A DNA stretch of 64,000 bases from Symbiodinium natans (Eukaryota; Sar; Dinophyceae; Suessiales; Symbiodiniaceae): assembly GCA_905221605.1 (NCBI GenBank), contig CAJNDS010002489.1, forward strand, positions 1-64,000, given 5' to 3'. A model generated the notes under the pieces. The model saw only the letters and a program-made list of their open reading frames with translations, was not told the origin of the DNA and ran no database searches. Shown in pieces: positions 33,318 to 46,092 of the stretch; position 1 is the first letter of the stretch; each line of letters starts with the position of its first letter. A program made the translations under genes and the position numbers.

Positions 33318-33660
33318 TTACCTAGGTAGGGAGTAGGGCGTTGGGATTGAGATTTTAGGTGCTGATCTTGCGTTGGGAACTTCGGAAACTTGGGTGGAGA
33401 CCTTGGGTAGGGAACATGGGTGGGGAACTTGGGTGGAGATCTTGGGATAAGTTGTTTCCTCTTGATGTGCCCTGGGGCTGTTCCGGGGGGTACAGGATAC
33501 CCAAGCGGGAATGCTCTCCTCGAACTTAGGTTTCCCCAAAATACCAGCGATTTTCACCACCACGGCTGTAAAAGCTGGCCAAGTGGGGGGCCTGGTGGCA
33601 GGCTCCGGGGTTTGCTCCACTGTCTTGGTGAGTTTTGGTAGCTGCGCAGTTTATGGTCGC
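33318..33660. other. low-complexity GGGTGGGGAAC region
   Basis: Imperfect repeats of AACTTGGGTGGAGA-type words. The minus frame reads repeated KISTQVP-like peptides, most likely repeat-driven rather than a gene. Confidence 0.5.
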
Positions 33661-33667
33661 TTGTAGG

Positions 33668-33880
33668 GCCCTAAACCCTAAACCCTAAACCTTAAACCCT
33701 TAACCCTAAAGCCTAACCTGAAGCCCTGACCAAAAGAACCGGAAGCATCCGAACCCTAAAATTAACCCTAAACCCTAAACCCTAAACCCTAAACCCTAAA
33801 CCCTAAACCCTAAACCCTAAACCCTAAACCCTGAACCCTGAACCCTGAACCCTAAACCCTAATCCTAAACCCTGAGCCCT
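33668..33880. repeat. CCCTAAA array
   Basis: Long block of 7-mers CCCTAAA with some CCCTGAA variants, interrupted at 33720-33755. Confidence 0.9.
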
Positions 33881-33976
33881 AAACTAGACCTCGCGCAAAA
33901 CGGTGTCGCAGGCAGATGCTGCCGCTGACATCAACCCTGCATCCGACCTGTACTTCCACATCGTCTCTGTATACCC

Positions 33977-34129
33977 TTGGGATGTTCCCCCTTATGCTAA
34001 CAGTCCTTCTTAGGGACTATAATGGGGGGGGGTACTATAATCCCCATGAAGGACTGTTGGTATAGAGTGGGGGGTACTATAATCATTAGGGACTGTTAGT
34101 ATAGGGGGGAGGGGAACATACATCCCAAG
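33977..34129. mobile_element. MITE family A with internal duplication
   Basis: The termini TTGGGATGTTCCCCC and GGGGAACATACATCCCAA enclose two right arms (GGACTGTTGGTATAGAG and GGACTGTTAGTATAGGG), so the right half has been duplicated inside the element. The length is 153 bp instead of ~100. Confidence 0.85.
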
Positions 34130-34679
34130 TATACCCCTTCATTTTGGTGTGGGTCCAGGTCCACCTGGACCTCTTCGAACGCGCTCTTGACGCAGCTCCT
34201 GCGCGGGAGCTGACATCTGAACTACACCAACCACGGAGGTGGTTGCACTCAGCTTTCTTAAGACTCAGCCCCTTAGATATAAACCCTTCAAGTCCCGAAG
34301 TCCCGAGAGCCCTTAACCCCAACAACAGCTTTGCCATGATAAAACTGATTCTGATGGTTTGGGGGATTAGAGTGTTGTTTTCTTTGTGCATAGGGTGCCT
34401 GGACGTAGGCACTTGGCTTAGGTTGGTTGAATTCGTCATGGCAGACGCCGGGCCTGAAATCTCCAGAACTTCAATCAAGTCCACTCGCCGGGGGCTTGCA
34501 GACTTGAGCCCGGGCGTTAGAAGCCAAGCCCTCAACTTTCCAGGCCTCTACCCTAGGTGTAGGGTTTAGGGCCGAAATCACGCTGCAGGCTTATACCCTG
34601 AACTTTGCCGGCTTTGTTTCGGTGCTTAGTAGGGAAGGAAAGGGCATGATTACAGATGCGATCATGACGACCTGGCGAG

Positions 34680-34755
34680 TCATGGGTGATGAGTTTAGGG
34701 TTTAGGGTTTAGGTAGGGTTTAGGGTTTAGGGTTTCGCGTTTAGGGTTCAGGGTT
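34680..34755. repeat. TTTAGGG patch
   Basis: Two short TTTAGGG blocks precede a partial family B element. Confidence 0.8.
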
Positions 34756-34818
34756 AGAAGTACCTTAAACCAGGAGATGCCCAATTCTATCTCTGGTTAC
34801 CCTACTTGAACCTCCAAG
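34756..34818. mobile_element. MITE family B, right-end fragment
   Basis: GGTTACCCTACTTGAACCTCC remains of the right arm. Confidence 0.4.
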
Positions 34819-35280
34819 GCTTAGGAGACCCTAAGCCCCAAGCCTTGAACTCCTACCAACCAGCAACCAACAGGGTTTAGGGTTTAGGGTTTAGGGTGTA
34901 GGTGTAGATTCTGGCACCTGTGGTCTTAGGATGCCTACCTTTCTTTGACCCTAGACTCTCGTCCTCATGAGCTCTGAACCCCAAAGCCGAAGCCCCGAAC
35001 CCTTTTTCTACCAAGACTCTCTGACCTGCGACTCTAAACCTAAAACCCGAAAACCCTAAAACCTAGACACCCTAAACCCTAAACACCCTAAACCCGGCCT
35101 CCAGTCCGCCAGGTTCTCTGGCTTCAGGCGCTTTAGCACTGCTTTGGGGAGATGCTCCTTGCCCAAGGGCTTTTGCGGGTTAGGGGTTTAGGGTTCGGGT
35201 GGCCATGAATGTGTGCTGTTCTATTTTATTTGTTTATTTATTTTTTGGGCGGGGGGTTCTTTCTTTTTTTGTGGGGGGGG

Positions 35281-35380
35281 GGGTTTCCGAAAATACGGGT
35301 GCCTTTTTTTCTGGGCCCCTTCAAAGGGATTCGATTGTATCTGGGGTCCGGAAGGGGCACCCCTATTTTGGAGAACGCCC
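35281..35380. mobile_element. MITE family C
   Basis: GGGTTTCCGAAAATACGGGT faces CACCCCTATTTTGGAGAAC, with the internal CCTTCAAAGGGATTCGATTG. Confidence 0.75.
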
Positions 35381-36041
35381 AAATCTAGAGTTGGGCTATT
35401 GGGCTGTGGCATTGGTCAGGGCCTTGATCGTGCATGAGTTGTTCTTGCAGCCCAGGAAATGTCGCGTGTATACAACATGGGATTGTGGAGCTTGCGCCCA
35501 GGACCGCGGAACCCACGGGGCTAGACATACAACTTACTGTCGCCCTCAACCGAGCCCCACGAAGTCGAGAAGGGTCCTGAACAAAGTGCGAGACGAAATG
35601 CCCTTCGCTGCCATGACCGTCGGCAACCTGCGTACTCGAGGTTCTTGGGCAGACAGAACAATACCCCAGGAGAAGAACACCACCTACAACTATACCTATC
35701 CTGAGTTAAACCCACCAGCTATAGCTTCTTGAAAACCCAAACCCTAACCCCCACCCCCTACTGACCTTCGAACCACTCATGACTCTGAAGGGCGAAGAGG
35801 CATCGAGGATGTGGCGAAGCTGGCGTGTGAAATTTACCATGCTACTCAAAACCCCTAGAGCAATGCAAAACGTGCGTTTGTCCAATCCAAGTGCCTCAGT
35901 CCTACCTTTGGCTCCAACAATGGGGCACGCCCTCAATCATCCAACTCTCCACTACACAGTGACGTCTGGCGTTCGTTACCAGTCATTTCAGACACGTGAT
36001 CTATGTGCTGGCCCCCCTTAAATGGAGTCTCATTCAACACA

Positions 36042-36298
36042 GTCTACAACACACACACACACACACACACACACATGCACTTCAGCTGAAGTTTGCATGT
36101 CCCAGGGCCTAGGGTCATACATACATAGGGCAAGTTTACCTATACAACTTCACTTGCTGCCGTGTGGCCCCACAAAGCAGCCAGTCGGGAGTTTGCAGGA
36201 CGAAGAAATCGTCCTCCAAGCACGGCCCCTAAACCTGAACCCACGCTTAGGGTGTACGGCCGCAACACTTATGGGGGGGGGGGGGGGGGGGGGGGGGG
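36042..36298. repeat. (AC)n and poly(G) microsatellites
   Basis: The (AC)n run is at 36046-36074 and an uninterrupted G-run of about 28 bases at 36271-36298. No gene lies between them. Confidence 0.9.
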
Positions 36299-36862
36299 CA
36301 GACAAAGTAGTCTAGGGGAACTTCGACGGATTTGAGAAACTGGTCATGATCAAAGGTGGTTGCCCGCGGAGCTTTCAAAATAGTGGGCAAAAGCAAATCT
36401 GCCCGTGACCGACCCACGCGACCTATGCTCGAGGGTACTGCTCCTAACCCTGAACCCTTCAGCTGTAGCCCTAAACCCTAAACCCTAAACCCTAACCCCT
36501 AGACCCGATTGGAGCTGCCTGCAGGGCCGAAGGTTTGCACAACTGCAGAAATTTCCTCTACAGCCTTTTGCATCCAGCCTACGTCTGCTGGGAAAGCGGT
36601 TCTTGGCTAGCCTTAAACCCTAAACCCTAAACCCTACACCCTTTTTTTTTTATAACCCTAAACCCTAAACCCTAAAAGCCTAATCTCTGCTGAACTGCAA
36701 ACCCTTCGCCTGCAACCCTGAAGGCCGGCTCCCACGATGGTCTGAAAATGTCATATTTCTACTTGTGATTCATGAAGGTTTAGAGTCTTAGTAAACCCTA
36801 AACAAACCCTAAACCCTTAACCCTAAACCCTAAACCCTAAAGGGTTGCGGGTTTAGGGTTTC

Positions 36863-36965
36863 GGGGCCTGAATAATTAGAATAGGGTTTTGGGGGTTATT
36901 CTAGTATCATTCATAAAGGGATTCTACGGGAATAGTATTAGGATCTATTCCAACCCCTGCATTAT
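36863..36965 (+). mobile_element. MITE family D
   Basis: GGGCCTGAATAATTAGAATA, GGGTTTTGGGGGTTATTCTA and an inverted GGATCTATTCCAACCCC end. Confidence 0.8.
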
Positions 36966-37203
36966 TCAAATTATTCCGAATCATCTGCTACGATTGCTGT
37001 CATTACTATCTACTGCTCTCGCAAGTGTGACGACTGCTACTAGCAAGCTATTCTTACAGTTCTTAGTCATCAGAACACAGTAAAAACTATCATGAAGATT
37101 GACTGCTTCTAGGTTTGTGCTACTATTGCGAGCGTGCGTCCAAGGCAGAGGTTTCGCGACTGTTCGTCCCGAGCCCGCTTAAAGGCAACTGGCAATGTCA
37201 TCC

Positions 37204-37305
37204 TCGAACCTGCGAATTGCTGAAGAACCCCCCCCCCACCCAAAAAAAAACATAAAAGTCTTCCTTATAAGGGTAGTATAGTTTTGGGGGCTCTTAAGCA
37301 AATAG
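37204..37305. mobile_element. MITE family E
   Basis: GCTGAAGAACCCCCCC and GGGGGCTCTTAAGCAAATAG termini with an A-rich left interior, matching 26088-26195. Confidence 0.75.
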
Positions 37306-37510
37306 TAGGAACCGACGGCCAGCCAAACCATCAGTCACTCCAAACCCATGGCCCTGAAGCTTCGAGCCCGCAAGGCTGATGGCCAAGAACCTAACACCCC
37401 TGTTTAAGGTTTAGGGTTTAGGGTTTAGGGCCAAGCCCGAAACTGCATTTGTAGGCTGGTCTCGTAGTGCATGATTGGAGACTGCCCCAAGGACCGCCAA
37501 CCCTACTACA

Positions 37511-37610
37511 GGGGCCTGAATAATTGGAATAGGGTTTTGGTGGGTTATGGCAGTATATTTATAAAGGGACCATAACGGAAGAGTAGTAGTAATTATTCCG
37601 ATCCCCATAT
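37511..37610 (+). mobile_element. MITE family D
   Basis: GGGGCCTGAATAATTGGAAT and AGTAATTATTCCGATCCCC ends. The internal ATAAAGGGACCATAACGG is shared with 30777 and 60716. Confidence 0.8.
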
Positions 37611-38664
37611 TAAGCCAAAAAGCCCTAGAACTCAGTCCGTGATGGTGGGCCTGGTTAGGTGAGCCCGGCTTCTGTCCACGCTGGCAGTGCACACCAAGGT
37701 TATGTGGAAGGTCCTGAAGTTCCGGCAGTTTCGGCTTGGGGTCTGGGTTGGCCATGACGATGAGAAACCTGAAGTCCTCAAGTTTCATAGGCCCCCTAAA
37801 CCCTAGACAAGTCTGTGAGTATTGTAAGGTCCTAGTCCAGAAGCCCTGTGCACGTCTGCTTCTTTTGCCGTGAGCCAGAAACTAAGGCCGTCCCTAGGCC
37901 TTTTTGGTTGCTGCAGTCATTGCACGCGCACACGCAACACATGAGTTTGAGGGAGCAGATCACCATGCCTTGGAACCCCAAGTGTCCCTGAACCCCTTCG
38001 CAGCACGAAGGTGGCACGCTGAGGCTTGGACTCCGAGCTTACCTGGTGGGTGGGCAGTGGTGGAATGCATGCGACTCTATAGACCCTGTCCTATTACCCC
38101 CCCAATCATCCTAGGAGACCGGGGGACCCTTGTAGTGTGTCGATAGGCTTTGCGCTTGCAGGCTTCGGGGGACCGCAAGGCAAACAACAAAATGTCACTC
38201 ATGAAAGCTCTTGCCCTTTCTTGGTATTTCTACTCTAGTGCTACTATATCCTGCTCGACTGGAAAGGTGAGATGCCCGGAACGAAGCTGAGACCGATAGT
38301 AAGAGGCTGCGGCAATGATAGTCACAATGCTTGTCCTGTAAGTTAGGGAGTTAGTATTTCGCAAGTTAAACATTTAGAGCCAGCAAAACTTTCACAGAAA
38401 TGATTTTTCAGTTTAAGCAACCCTAAGCTCTAGCCCAAGCCCCCAACCAACTAATCCAGAGATTGTCTGGATGAGACGGGGAAGGATCACGTGCAGTATT
38501 TTGGAGCACAAGCCAAAAGAAACCCAAAAACTAAACTCGAAGAGCAGCTTTGCAAGCGCGGCACTAATGTTTGCATGGTGGATCGTCTTCCCGCTGAAGA
38601 ATGGCTGGAAGGTATCCTGCCCAGGCGTCTGCGGCATGGATGGGTCTGATCTACGGATCCCTCA

Positions 38665-38752
38665 TAATCCAAAGATTCCGAAACATCATCCTCTTAAACC
38701 CAATAAGGGAAAATATATTAAATATCCCAAATACCTACCTAGTGAAAGAAAT
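38665..38752. mobile_element. intergenic relative of aquaporin introner 1
   Basis: ATTCCGAAACATCATCCTCTT, AACCCAATAAGGGAAAATAT and ATATCCCAAATACCTACCTA match the intron at 63701-63804 with substitutions. It lies outside any recognised gene. Confidence 0.6.
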
Positions 38753-39732
38753 AGAAGAATAAACATCAAACCGATTGCGCTCCAGCCTAGGCATGGAACA
38801 CTAGAACCATGAAAAAGGCCCCGACCGTTTGACGACGCCTCATTCACCTGTAGACAGAACTTCGCCCTGCAATACCTTGAATTGAGGGCGCATGAAATTT
38901 GGGATCCTCTTTTCACCGGGGCTTAGGACCCAAGTCTTGCAGCTTGACGGCGCCTGCTCCGTCACCTGGCCACAGAGAGACCTTGGAGTGAACCCTATTG
39001 CTGCCAGCTGTATGACCAAGGAGATGATGTTCCATGAGCAGCTGTTACAGCAATCTTAGCTGCAGAGCTGTACGTGGCCTCTTTAAGACGACGCTTTGAC
39101 GAGTGCAGGCCTCATACACGAGGAGCTGCAGGTTTATGTCTAAGGAGCTCCAGACTGAACACCGTCTTGGACAGGATACTGGCAGCAAAAACGCATAAAA
39201 GTACTGCTCTTGCATAAGATTACCACAGATCCGCCTGAGTTCCTAGAACCCCAAAGGCCCCAATGTTCCATTGCGTCTCTGACCTATCAGCATTACATAC
39301 TGCAGCCTGCAAGCACCCATCACATAGCTGAACGTACTGGAGGGTTCCGAAATCAAGTCGGTGTCACTCCTCCACCACAAATCGCAAAGGGCACAGGTTC
39401 TTTTAGGTCAGATGCCGCACACTAGCAGCAGGCCGGCACATTTGCGGTAGTCTAGACTCTAGAGGGGATGGCTTGGGGCTTAGGGCGAGCTGGAGGGGGT
39501 CCCAGATTCAGCCCTAAAAATCCACATCCATCGCTCCGAACAGTTTAGCCCTTACAGTACAAGCTTACATCCCAAAAGTGAAACCAAAAGCTGATCGGTT
39601 TGCCCTACACCCTAAACCCGAGGCCTTACAAGCCCTGCACCCTACACCCTGCACTCTGGGGGCCCAGCACCACGTGTTCCGCATCCCGCGGAGAGACGCA
39701 GGCAGATGCGGGATGAGCCCTGTAGTGGCTTG

Positions 39733-39847
39733 TTACTTGAAGGTTCATGGGTAGCGGCAAGAAGGGTTGCAAGTACGGCAAATAAGGTTACAACTAAAGT
39801 TATCCCACTTATAACGCTACTTGTAACTACCAGTAAACCTCCACGTG
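39733..39847. mobile_element. MITE family B
   Basis: TTACTTGAAGGTTCATGGGT faces ACTACCAGTAAACCTCCACG. The internal GGTTGCAAGTACGG and ATAACGCTACTTGTAAC arms pair. Confidence 0.75.
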
Positions 39848-40146
39848 ATGGTTTTAGGGGTAGACGGCCCTGAAACATGCAGCACCCTTGACACAACTCA
39901 CCAGGGGGGCATTATGTTTAAAACATGTTTGGACAAAGAAAGGCTTGTTTCCGCGTTGTCCCGTTTTAAGTAGGCTTCAAAGACCATCGCCACGTAGAAA
40001 CATACATATATATATATATATATATATTCACCAATGTCACCCTTCCGCTTGGAGCAGATGTGCAGAGGTCATTTTTGCGAGGATGCTGTGTTAGGGCCAC
40101 GGAGCCCTACTTGTAACCTACCCCTTACAACTAACATAGGGCCATT

Positions 40147-40248
40147 GGGGCCTTGATATTAGAATAGGGTTTTGAGGGGTTTATTCTAGTACAATTACAA
40201 AGGCACCATCATGGAATACTTTTCGTAATTGTTCGACCCCCCCATATT
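40147..40248 (+). mobile_element. MITE family D
   Basis: GGGGCCTTGATATTAGAATA, GGGTTTTGAGGGGTTTATTC and CGTAATTGTTCGACCCCCC. Confidence 0.75.
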
Positions 40249-40872
40249 TAATAGCAATCACCATGAACCCTTCCACCCTCCCATCTGCGTCTTTGGAAAG
40301 CATACCCAGGCCCCTTGGATGCCTGAGTTTGCAGTATCGGCCCGAGTCTTGATCTCTCAAACCCAAAACATCCGGACCACATTGGGCCCCGGAAAAACAC
40401 CCGCACAAACCTCCCTCAGTCCTAAACCCTAAACCCTTTTGAGCCTGGAAGCTGCTTCGTGCCAGGATTTAAACCCTGAACCAAAAAAACCCCAAACCCG
40501 CAACCCAGTAGTTGAGATCGGCGCTGCTCCTCACACTGCCTGGGAGTTGTCACTTACCCAGCTTGGTGCGCCCTTCTTGCCCGATCTGCATGTGCCTTTC
40601 CGTGAACGAATGCCACTAAGCAACCTACCTACCGCGTTTACTATGGCAGGTCTTCGCTGGCAGCAGAAAGGTATGCTGGGGGGCAGCTCGCTTTCCATCC
40701 CCCTATCCTTGGTCCCACAAAGTGACAGAGAACGAGGCGCCTGAGCCTGGGGTTTCGGGTTTAGGGTTTAGGTCTTGGCAGCCCTTGGAAGTCTTCGAAC
40801 CTTCAACCCTCAAAGCCCTTCGAATCTTCGACTAATCGCCACAGGGAAAACCTTAAGCTTGCTCTTTTAACA

Positions 40873-40975
40873 GGGGTTTCTGATGGTAGGGGTACGCTTT
40901 TTTGGGGAGGATTCTTTGCGTTCGGGGTGTAAACGGGTATCCCTCTGTTCTTGATAGCATAAGGGGGAACCAGAA
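40873..40975. mobile_element. MITE family C, diverged
   Basis: GGGGTTTCTGATGGTAGGGG and GGTATCCCTCTGTTCTTGAT. The arms pair only partly. Confidence 0.45.
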
Positions 40976-41063
40976 TCTGGCGATGAAAGTCCAAGACTCC
41001 AAATCTTACCCCCGAAGCGTTCAGTATCTACACCCAGGAGTAACTTACAAATACCAGGGGTGA

Positions 41064-41121
41064 GTAAGGGAACCTAAACCCTGAAAAAAGGGAATAAGGG
41101 CCTTTTCTGGGTCCTAGGTAT
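41064..41121. mobile_element. intergenic fragment related to aquaporin introner 2
   Basis: CCTGAAAAAAGGGAATAAGG and GCCTTTTCTGGGTCCTAGG match CCTAGAAAAAGGGGAATAAG and GCCTACTCTGGGTCCTGG of the intron at 62398-62522. Only one half is present. Confidence 0.55.
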
Positions 41122-41219
41122 ACTTGCTTCTGCATGCGCCCTTGGATCCCTAAACCGCATCTAAAACCTACGAAAGCCCTGAAACTTTAACGCCCTCACA
41201 CCTCCTAAAGCCCTCTAAC

Positions 41220-41323
41220 TTGGGATGTTCCCCGTATACTAATACAGTCTTAAAGAAGGATTATAATAGGGGATACTAGAATCCCTATGAAGGACTATTA
41301 TAGCAGAGGGGGGAGCATCCCAA
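41220..41323. mobile_element. MITE family A
   Basis: TTGGGATGTTCCCCGTATAC and GGGGGGAGCATCCCAA termini with CAGTCTTAAAGAAGGATTAT arms. Confidence 0.85.
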
Positions 41324-41343
41324 CCTCAAACCTTCTCAAAGGC

Positions 41344-41515
41344 CTACTTGGAGGTTCGGGGTACTTGGTAACCCAATTATAAGAGTAGCTATAACCCACA
41401 TCTAAGCCCCTTAAGGTAGCCGAATAGGGTTCTAATTGGGTTGTGACCCTAAACCCTAAACCCTAAACCCGAAACCCTATAGTTGGGTTACTAAGTACCC
41501 TGAACCTCCAAGTAT
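41344..41515. mobile_element. MITE family B with nested CCCTAAA repeats
   Basis: The termini CTACTTGGAGGTTCGGGGTA and TACCCTGAACCTCCAAGTA are matched, but the element is ~170 bp because a CCCTAAA array (41445-41477) sits inside the right arm. Confidence 0.85.
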
Positions 41516-42929
41516 GCTCCGGGGATCCGACCCTGGCTCCGGGCTCTCGAGCAATCCTTGAGTGCAGGGGGACAGGGTTTAGGGTTCAGGGTTCAGGGTT
41601 CAGGGTTGAGGGTTGAGGGTTTATATAGGGCTTCGTGTCAATGGAGTTTAGGGGTCAGGATTTAGCTTTACAGTGTAAGGCGTGCCTACAGGTTGAATGT
41701 ATTCACAAAGGAAGCCGGAACTACGATGGAACTACAGTTCCTGTACTCGCTGCATGTTACAGGACGCCCATTCACATAGAATCGGCTCCGATTTCAGGGC
41801 TGAGTGAAAGCTTACTCTTTGTGGTTCGGGTGCCTTAACCCCGAAACCCTAGACCTTTCTCTATAAGCATTGAACCGCAAAACGATGTAGGGCTTACAGG
41901 GCTTATAAGGGCTTACAGTTAGAAGGATTTAGTTTGTTTTGGGTTCGCCCTTGGCGCCACAATGATCTGAACCCAATAATGGGGCCTGGCCACCAACACC
42001 ACCTCATAATTCTGAATGGGGAGTCCCCCCTTTATGTGGTCAATTTCTCTAAATCATGGTCCCTGACCATATTTTGGAGAACTGACCCTGTGAAGATGGC
42101 TTGAGACCTGACCCCACAAAAACCCTCTTCCGGAGCCCTTTGAGCCCGCAGTTGCCAATGGACCCCTAATCCCTCAGGATGTAAGGCTTAGTTTCCCAGG
42201 CTCAACAAAAAACCGGCTCTAAGCCCTAAACCGGCAAGGGAACTGAGACCCGCCAACCCGCCAAGACTTGTGAACAAAGGCGCACAAAGGAGATCACAGC
42301 CCTCTAAAACCTATGGGCCAAACAAGGGCTTTAGGGTTAGGGCAGTTTACGGTTTAGGGCCTCGTTCTCTTGTGCAGGAGGTCTCCTCACCACTGCCTGC
42401 GGTTCTCTAAATCATGAACTTCTTTGGGGGGAACCTCTTCTGCAACTGGCCCGAGCCGGATCCAAACACCGCAGTCGTCACGACTGAGGCCCGCGCACAG
42501 CCCCCCCCATCTTCAAGATGCAGATCAACCCGAGGCAATGTAGCCATGAGTAAACCCTAAACCCCAATAAACCCTAAACCCTAATGAACGATAATCAACC
42601 CTAACAAACCCTAAGAGGCCCTAATAAACCCTAATAAACCCGAACCACTAAACCCCAATAAACCTTAACTCCCCCCCACACCATGCCGAGACCAGAAACC
42701 CTAAACCCTAAACCCTAAACCCTAAAAGAGGCCCTGGCGGCTGATCTTCTTCTCGATGGTCATCTTGTGGCTTGGAAATCGGCCAGGCCGCCTCCGTACT
42801 TGGCAGGGTTTAGGGTAGTTCTACGTTTAGGGGTTTAGGGCTTTAGGGGTTTAGGGCTTTAGGGGTTTGGGGGTTTAGGGTTTTTGGGGGTTTAGGGGGT
42901 GTAGGGTTTAGGGGGTGTAGTGTTTAGGG

Positions 42930-43045
42930 CTACTTGGCGGTTCATGGGCAGTCATACATAGTGTTATATGTATCCTCAATCGGCTTCTAACTATAGTTAC
43001 CCTCCTTGTTATAACCCTACTTATAACTACCCATGAACCTCCAAG
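42930..43045. mobile_element. MITE family B
   Basis: CTACTTGGCGGTTCATGGGC faces ACTACCCATGAACCTCCAAG. The internal arms are present. Confidence 0.85.
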
Positions 43046-44439
43046 CCGGGCCCTAAGCCCTAAACTTTTGGGGGGGTTTAGGAACCTAGGGGTGGTCATG
43101 GCTGGACAGGTTTGGGGTTTAGGAATTTAGGGGTGGTCATGGGGGTCTAACCTCTTTCAGGTTTCAGAGTTTCGGGGTTTCAGAGCTGAAGGTTTTGGGC
43201 CTTCGGTCTCAGGGTGACGCTTTTGGCGCCCCTCTGGATTCTAGGGTCGAAAGCCCAACGACATAAACCATGCAAATGCACAAGAACATGTAGATGTATT
43301 TATGGGAATTCCTATATATATATATATGTATATATGCGTGTGCTTATTTCTAATTTTGTACATATTGAGTTCAAGACATTTGAGCACAAACCCAATTCTC
43401 GAACATGCATTTGCATTCTTTACGGGCTCCGAAACTTTAGACTCTGTTGCTTGATGCTGCTGGTCGGATTCGCGCACTTTCCCTGCAGATTGCGCTTCGG
43501 GATGTGAATGCACTCTGTACTTTTGCCCACAGTAGTTCTCTAATTAGGGCCCAAAGAGGGGTCCTGCTTTTTGTAGCCCTTATAAAAAAGGACCCCCAAA
43601 ATAACCTCCACATGCCAAGCACCAGTGAATGTCGTTTGTACGACCCGGGGCCTTCGAACAATTGGCAGGGACTCTGATGAAGCTCCCGAAGACTCGGCGG
43701 GACGAGTGTCCTCAGCATCAAGCATCGGTCTCTTCCCAGAGAGATTTAGGCTTTAGGGTTTAGGGTTCTCATTGTGACCACCAAGTATGGCCATGTATGA
43801 CTCAGAATTGGGCAATCCCGAAGTTGGGTTTTCTTGAGACCCGGATTCCTGGGTCCACTTCCCCTTTTCTATACACCAGGAACTGCATCCGTGCCGCGGC
43901 ACCCAAATCGCAAGGCCTGGAATGTGTAGTACTCCCTCGAAACCCAGCTGAACTCTCAGAGGCTGAGGCAGGCGACCCCGGTTACATTTACATGCTTGAC
44001 CAGATTCCGGGTTCAGGGCTTTGGGTTTCAAGGGCTTACAGGCGCTCACAGCGTTTAGGGCTTTCAGGGTGTATAAGGGCTGAGGAGTTGCAACATCTGG
44101 GCCGAGGCTTGGGGGGGGGGGAACCTTGCTCTTCAACCCTAAACCCTAAACCCACTGCCCAGTGCGGCCAGAGGTGCCGAAGAAGCCCGGACCGAAGAGT
44201 TAGACTGGGGCATACTCAGGCTGTGGGTCCTCAGGCATGGGTGTCAGGGTTTAGGGTTTAAGGTTTCGGGTGTAAAGGGTAAAGGGTTTAGGGTTTTTCG
44301 CTCCCGCATAGCCGGCCGAACCGCAAAGCAGGGTTTGTAGTCTAATCATTAGAACTCTAATGTTCTCCTTGGAGCTTCGGTTTTAGGGTTTCGGGTTTGG
44401 GCTTGTATCGGGAATTCTGTTGAGGATGAGTCTTTGGAG

Positions 44440-44500
44440 GACTTTTCCCCCCCCCCCCCCCCCCCCCCCCTCCCACCCACCCCCACCCCCCACCCCTACA
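44440..44500. repeat. poly(C) tract (~28 bases) and C-rich flank
   Basis: The C homopolymer at 44447-44470 is followed by CCCACC-rich sequence. The minus-strand reading is a poly-Gly ORF of no significance. Confidence 0.9.
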
Positions 44501-44809
44501 CCCCTACCACCACCCGCAACCCCAACTTGCACAGCAACTACGTCCAAATACAAACAAAGAACAGAACCAGAGAAGAGAGAGAGACAGCCATGAAACAGAG
44601 AGTCAACCGGAGCACGAAACAAAGAGAGACAAGGGGGAACGACATCAACACTGCGGAAGGATGTAGCAGAGAACTAGAAGAGTTAAATGTTTTCCAACAG
44701 ACAGTAAGGCAACAGCGGGCAAGAGAAAGAAGCAGGCTGAAATGAACGGCAGGCGGGGAGATGGATGATTCAGCAAAACCCCCGCCCCCTTTCAGCACTA
44801 CGCATATAG

Positions 44810-44910
44810 GGGTCTACCAAAACAGGGCAACCCTAAAATACCCCTCCGAATAGTAGGATACCCTTATCATAAGGACCCCAATAAGGTACCCCTCATTCCG
44901 GAAGGCCCCC
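44810..44910. mobile_element. MITE family C
   Basis: GGGGTCTACCAAAACAGGG faces CCTCATTCCGGAAGGCCCCC, with internal ACCCCTCCGAATAGTAGG. Confidence 0.65.
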
Positions 44911-45042
44911 GTATTATCTCTGGTGAAACTTGTCGTCAACGTGCTGCACTACCTAGTGACTCTTTTAAACGAATGATTCCGAGCTACTGGAGCTAGAGGG
45001 CGAAAACCTGAGCCAGAACCCTACACCCTTACGGAGCCAGAC

Positions 45043-45143
45043 GGGGGTCTCCGAAAATAGGGGCACCCTTTTGGGGTTCCTATACTAAGGATTATAGTAT
45101 TTTCTGGGGTGTATCAGGCGTACCGCTATATTGGGAAGCCCCC
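45043..45143. mobile_element. MITE family C
   Basis: GGGGGTCTCCGAAAATAGGG and TATATTGGGAAGCCCCC. The middle is TACTAAGGATTATAGTAT, recalling family A. Confidence 0.65.
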
Positions 45144-45689
45144 AGATGGTGATGACAAGTTGCATCATCATGGGCCGGGCCCCGTGATGCGGGCTCGACG
45201 ATGGGCGGTCGGACTGACAGGAAGATGCTTTTTCTCCCAGGGGCCCAATACACCTTGCCTGTCCCCTTACCTCTCTGTGGAATGCTGTCAAGAGCTCCTG
45301 GGGGTTGAGCCCTAAACCTTAAACCCTTTTGCAACAGGCTTCGCACTTCTCCCGGGTCGAAACCCTACACCCGAAACCCTAAACACCAAACCCTGAACCC
45401 CAAACCCGTAACCCTGCCTTAAGTCGCCAAATCTCGGAACTCCCTCCCTGCCCACCGAGCCTTTGCAGAGCCCAGGCGAGGAAGGCTGAGGCTGTGGGTC
45501 CTCGTTTCAGAATTTTGGGTTTAGGGTTTAGGGTTTAGGGTTTTGGGGTTTATGGGCCTATGGGCTTCTGGGCTTAGGGTTGCAGGGTTTAGGGTTTAGG
45601 GGGTTGAGTGTCCTAGCTGACTGTGCTGCACGCCAGGCGCTTAAGTAAGGTTCTTACATGGGCGCAAGAAGTGTGCTCGGAATATACAC

Positions 45690-45923
45690 ATGGTGGACAG
45701 GCAGAATGGAATCGCCAGATGGAGCGCATGCTGCCTCGAACCACCGCACGTCCAAACCACAAGGCCAGTCTTCAAAGCCCTTTTGGACAGGCTGCTAGAG
45801 CTTCAGCGACCCAACCGCACATGTGGCAGCGAAGACAGGAAAGAAACGACAGACGGCCTAAAGCAGCTTGGTCTCGCAACCCACAAAACGGAGGAGACTG
45901 TGAAGTATAGTGAACGATCGTAG
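45690..45923 (+). CDS. doubtful hypothetical ORF
   Basis: The 77-codon plus frame includes VFKALLDRLLELQRPNRTC and KQLGLATHKTEETVKYSERS. It looks protein-like, but it is short, unrecognised and overlapped by another open frame. Possible exon. Confidence 0.2.
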   Translation: MVDRQNGIARWSACCLEPPHVQTTRPVFKALLDRLLELQRPNRTCGSEDRKETTDGLKQLGLATHKTEETVKYSERS

Positions 45924-45987
45924 CTTGAAATCATGTTCTTCGAGCTGAACCTGCCAACTCTCATACATATCATGCCCCCAGACATAT

Positions 45988-46092
45988 GGGATTTACGGAA
46001 ATCAGGCGTCCATAATATCGACCCCCACATAGTAGGATTTTTTACCAAAATAATGACCCCCCGTCAGGTACCCCTCAATTCGGAAAACCCCC
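45988..46092. mobile_element. MITE family C
   Basis: GGGATTTACGGAAATCAGGC faces CCTCAATTCGGAAAACCCCC. Confidence 0.65.

Noticed and set aside
44383..44622. Poly-Gly minus ORF
   Set aside because: Translation of the poly(C) tract.
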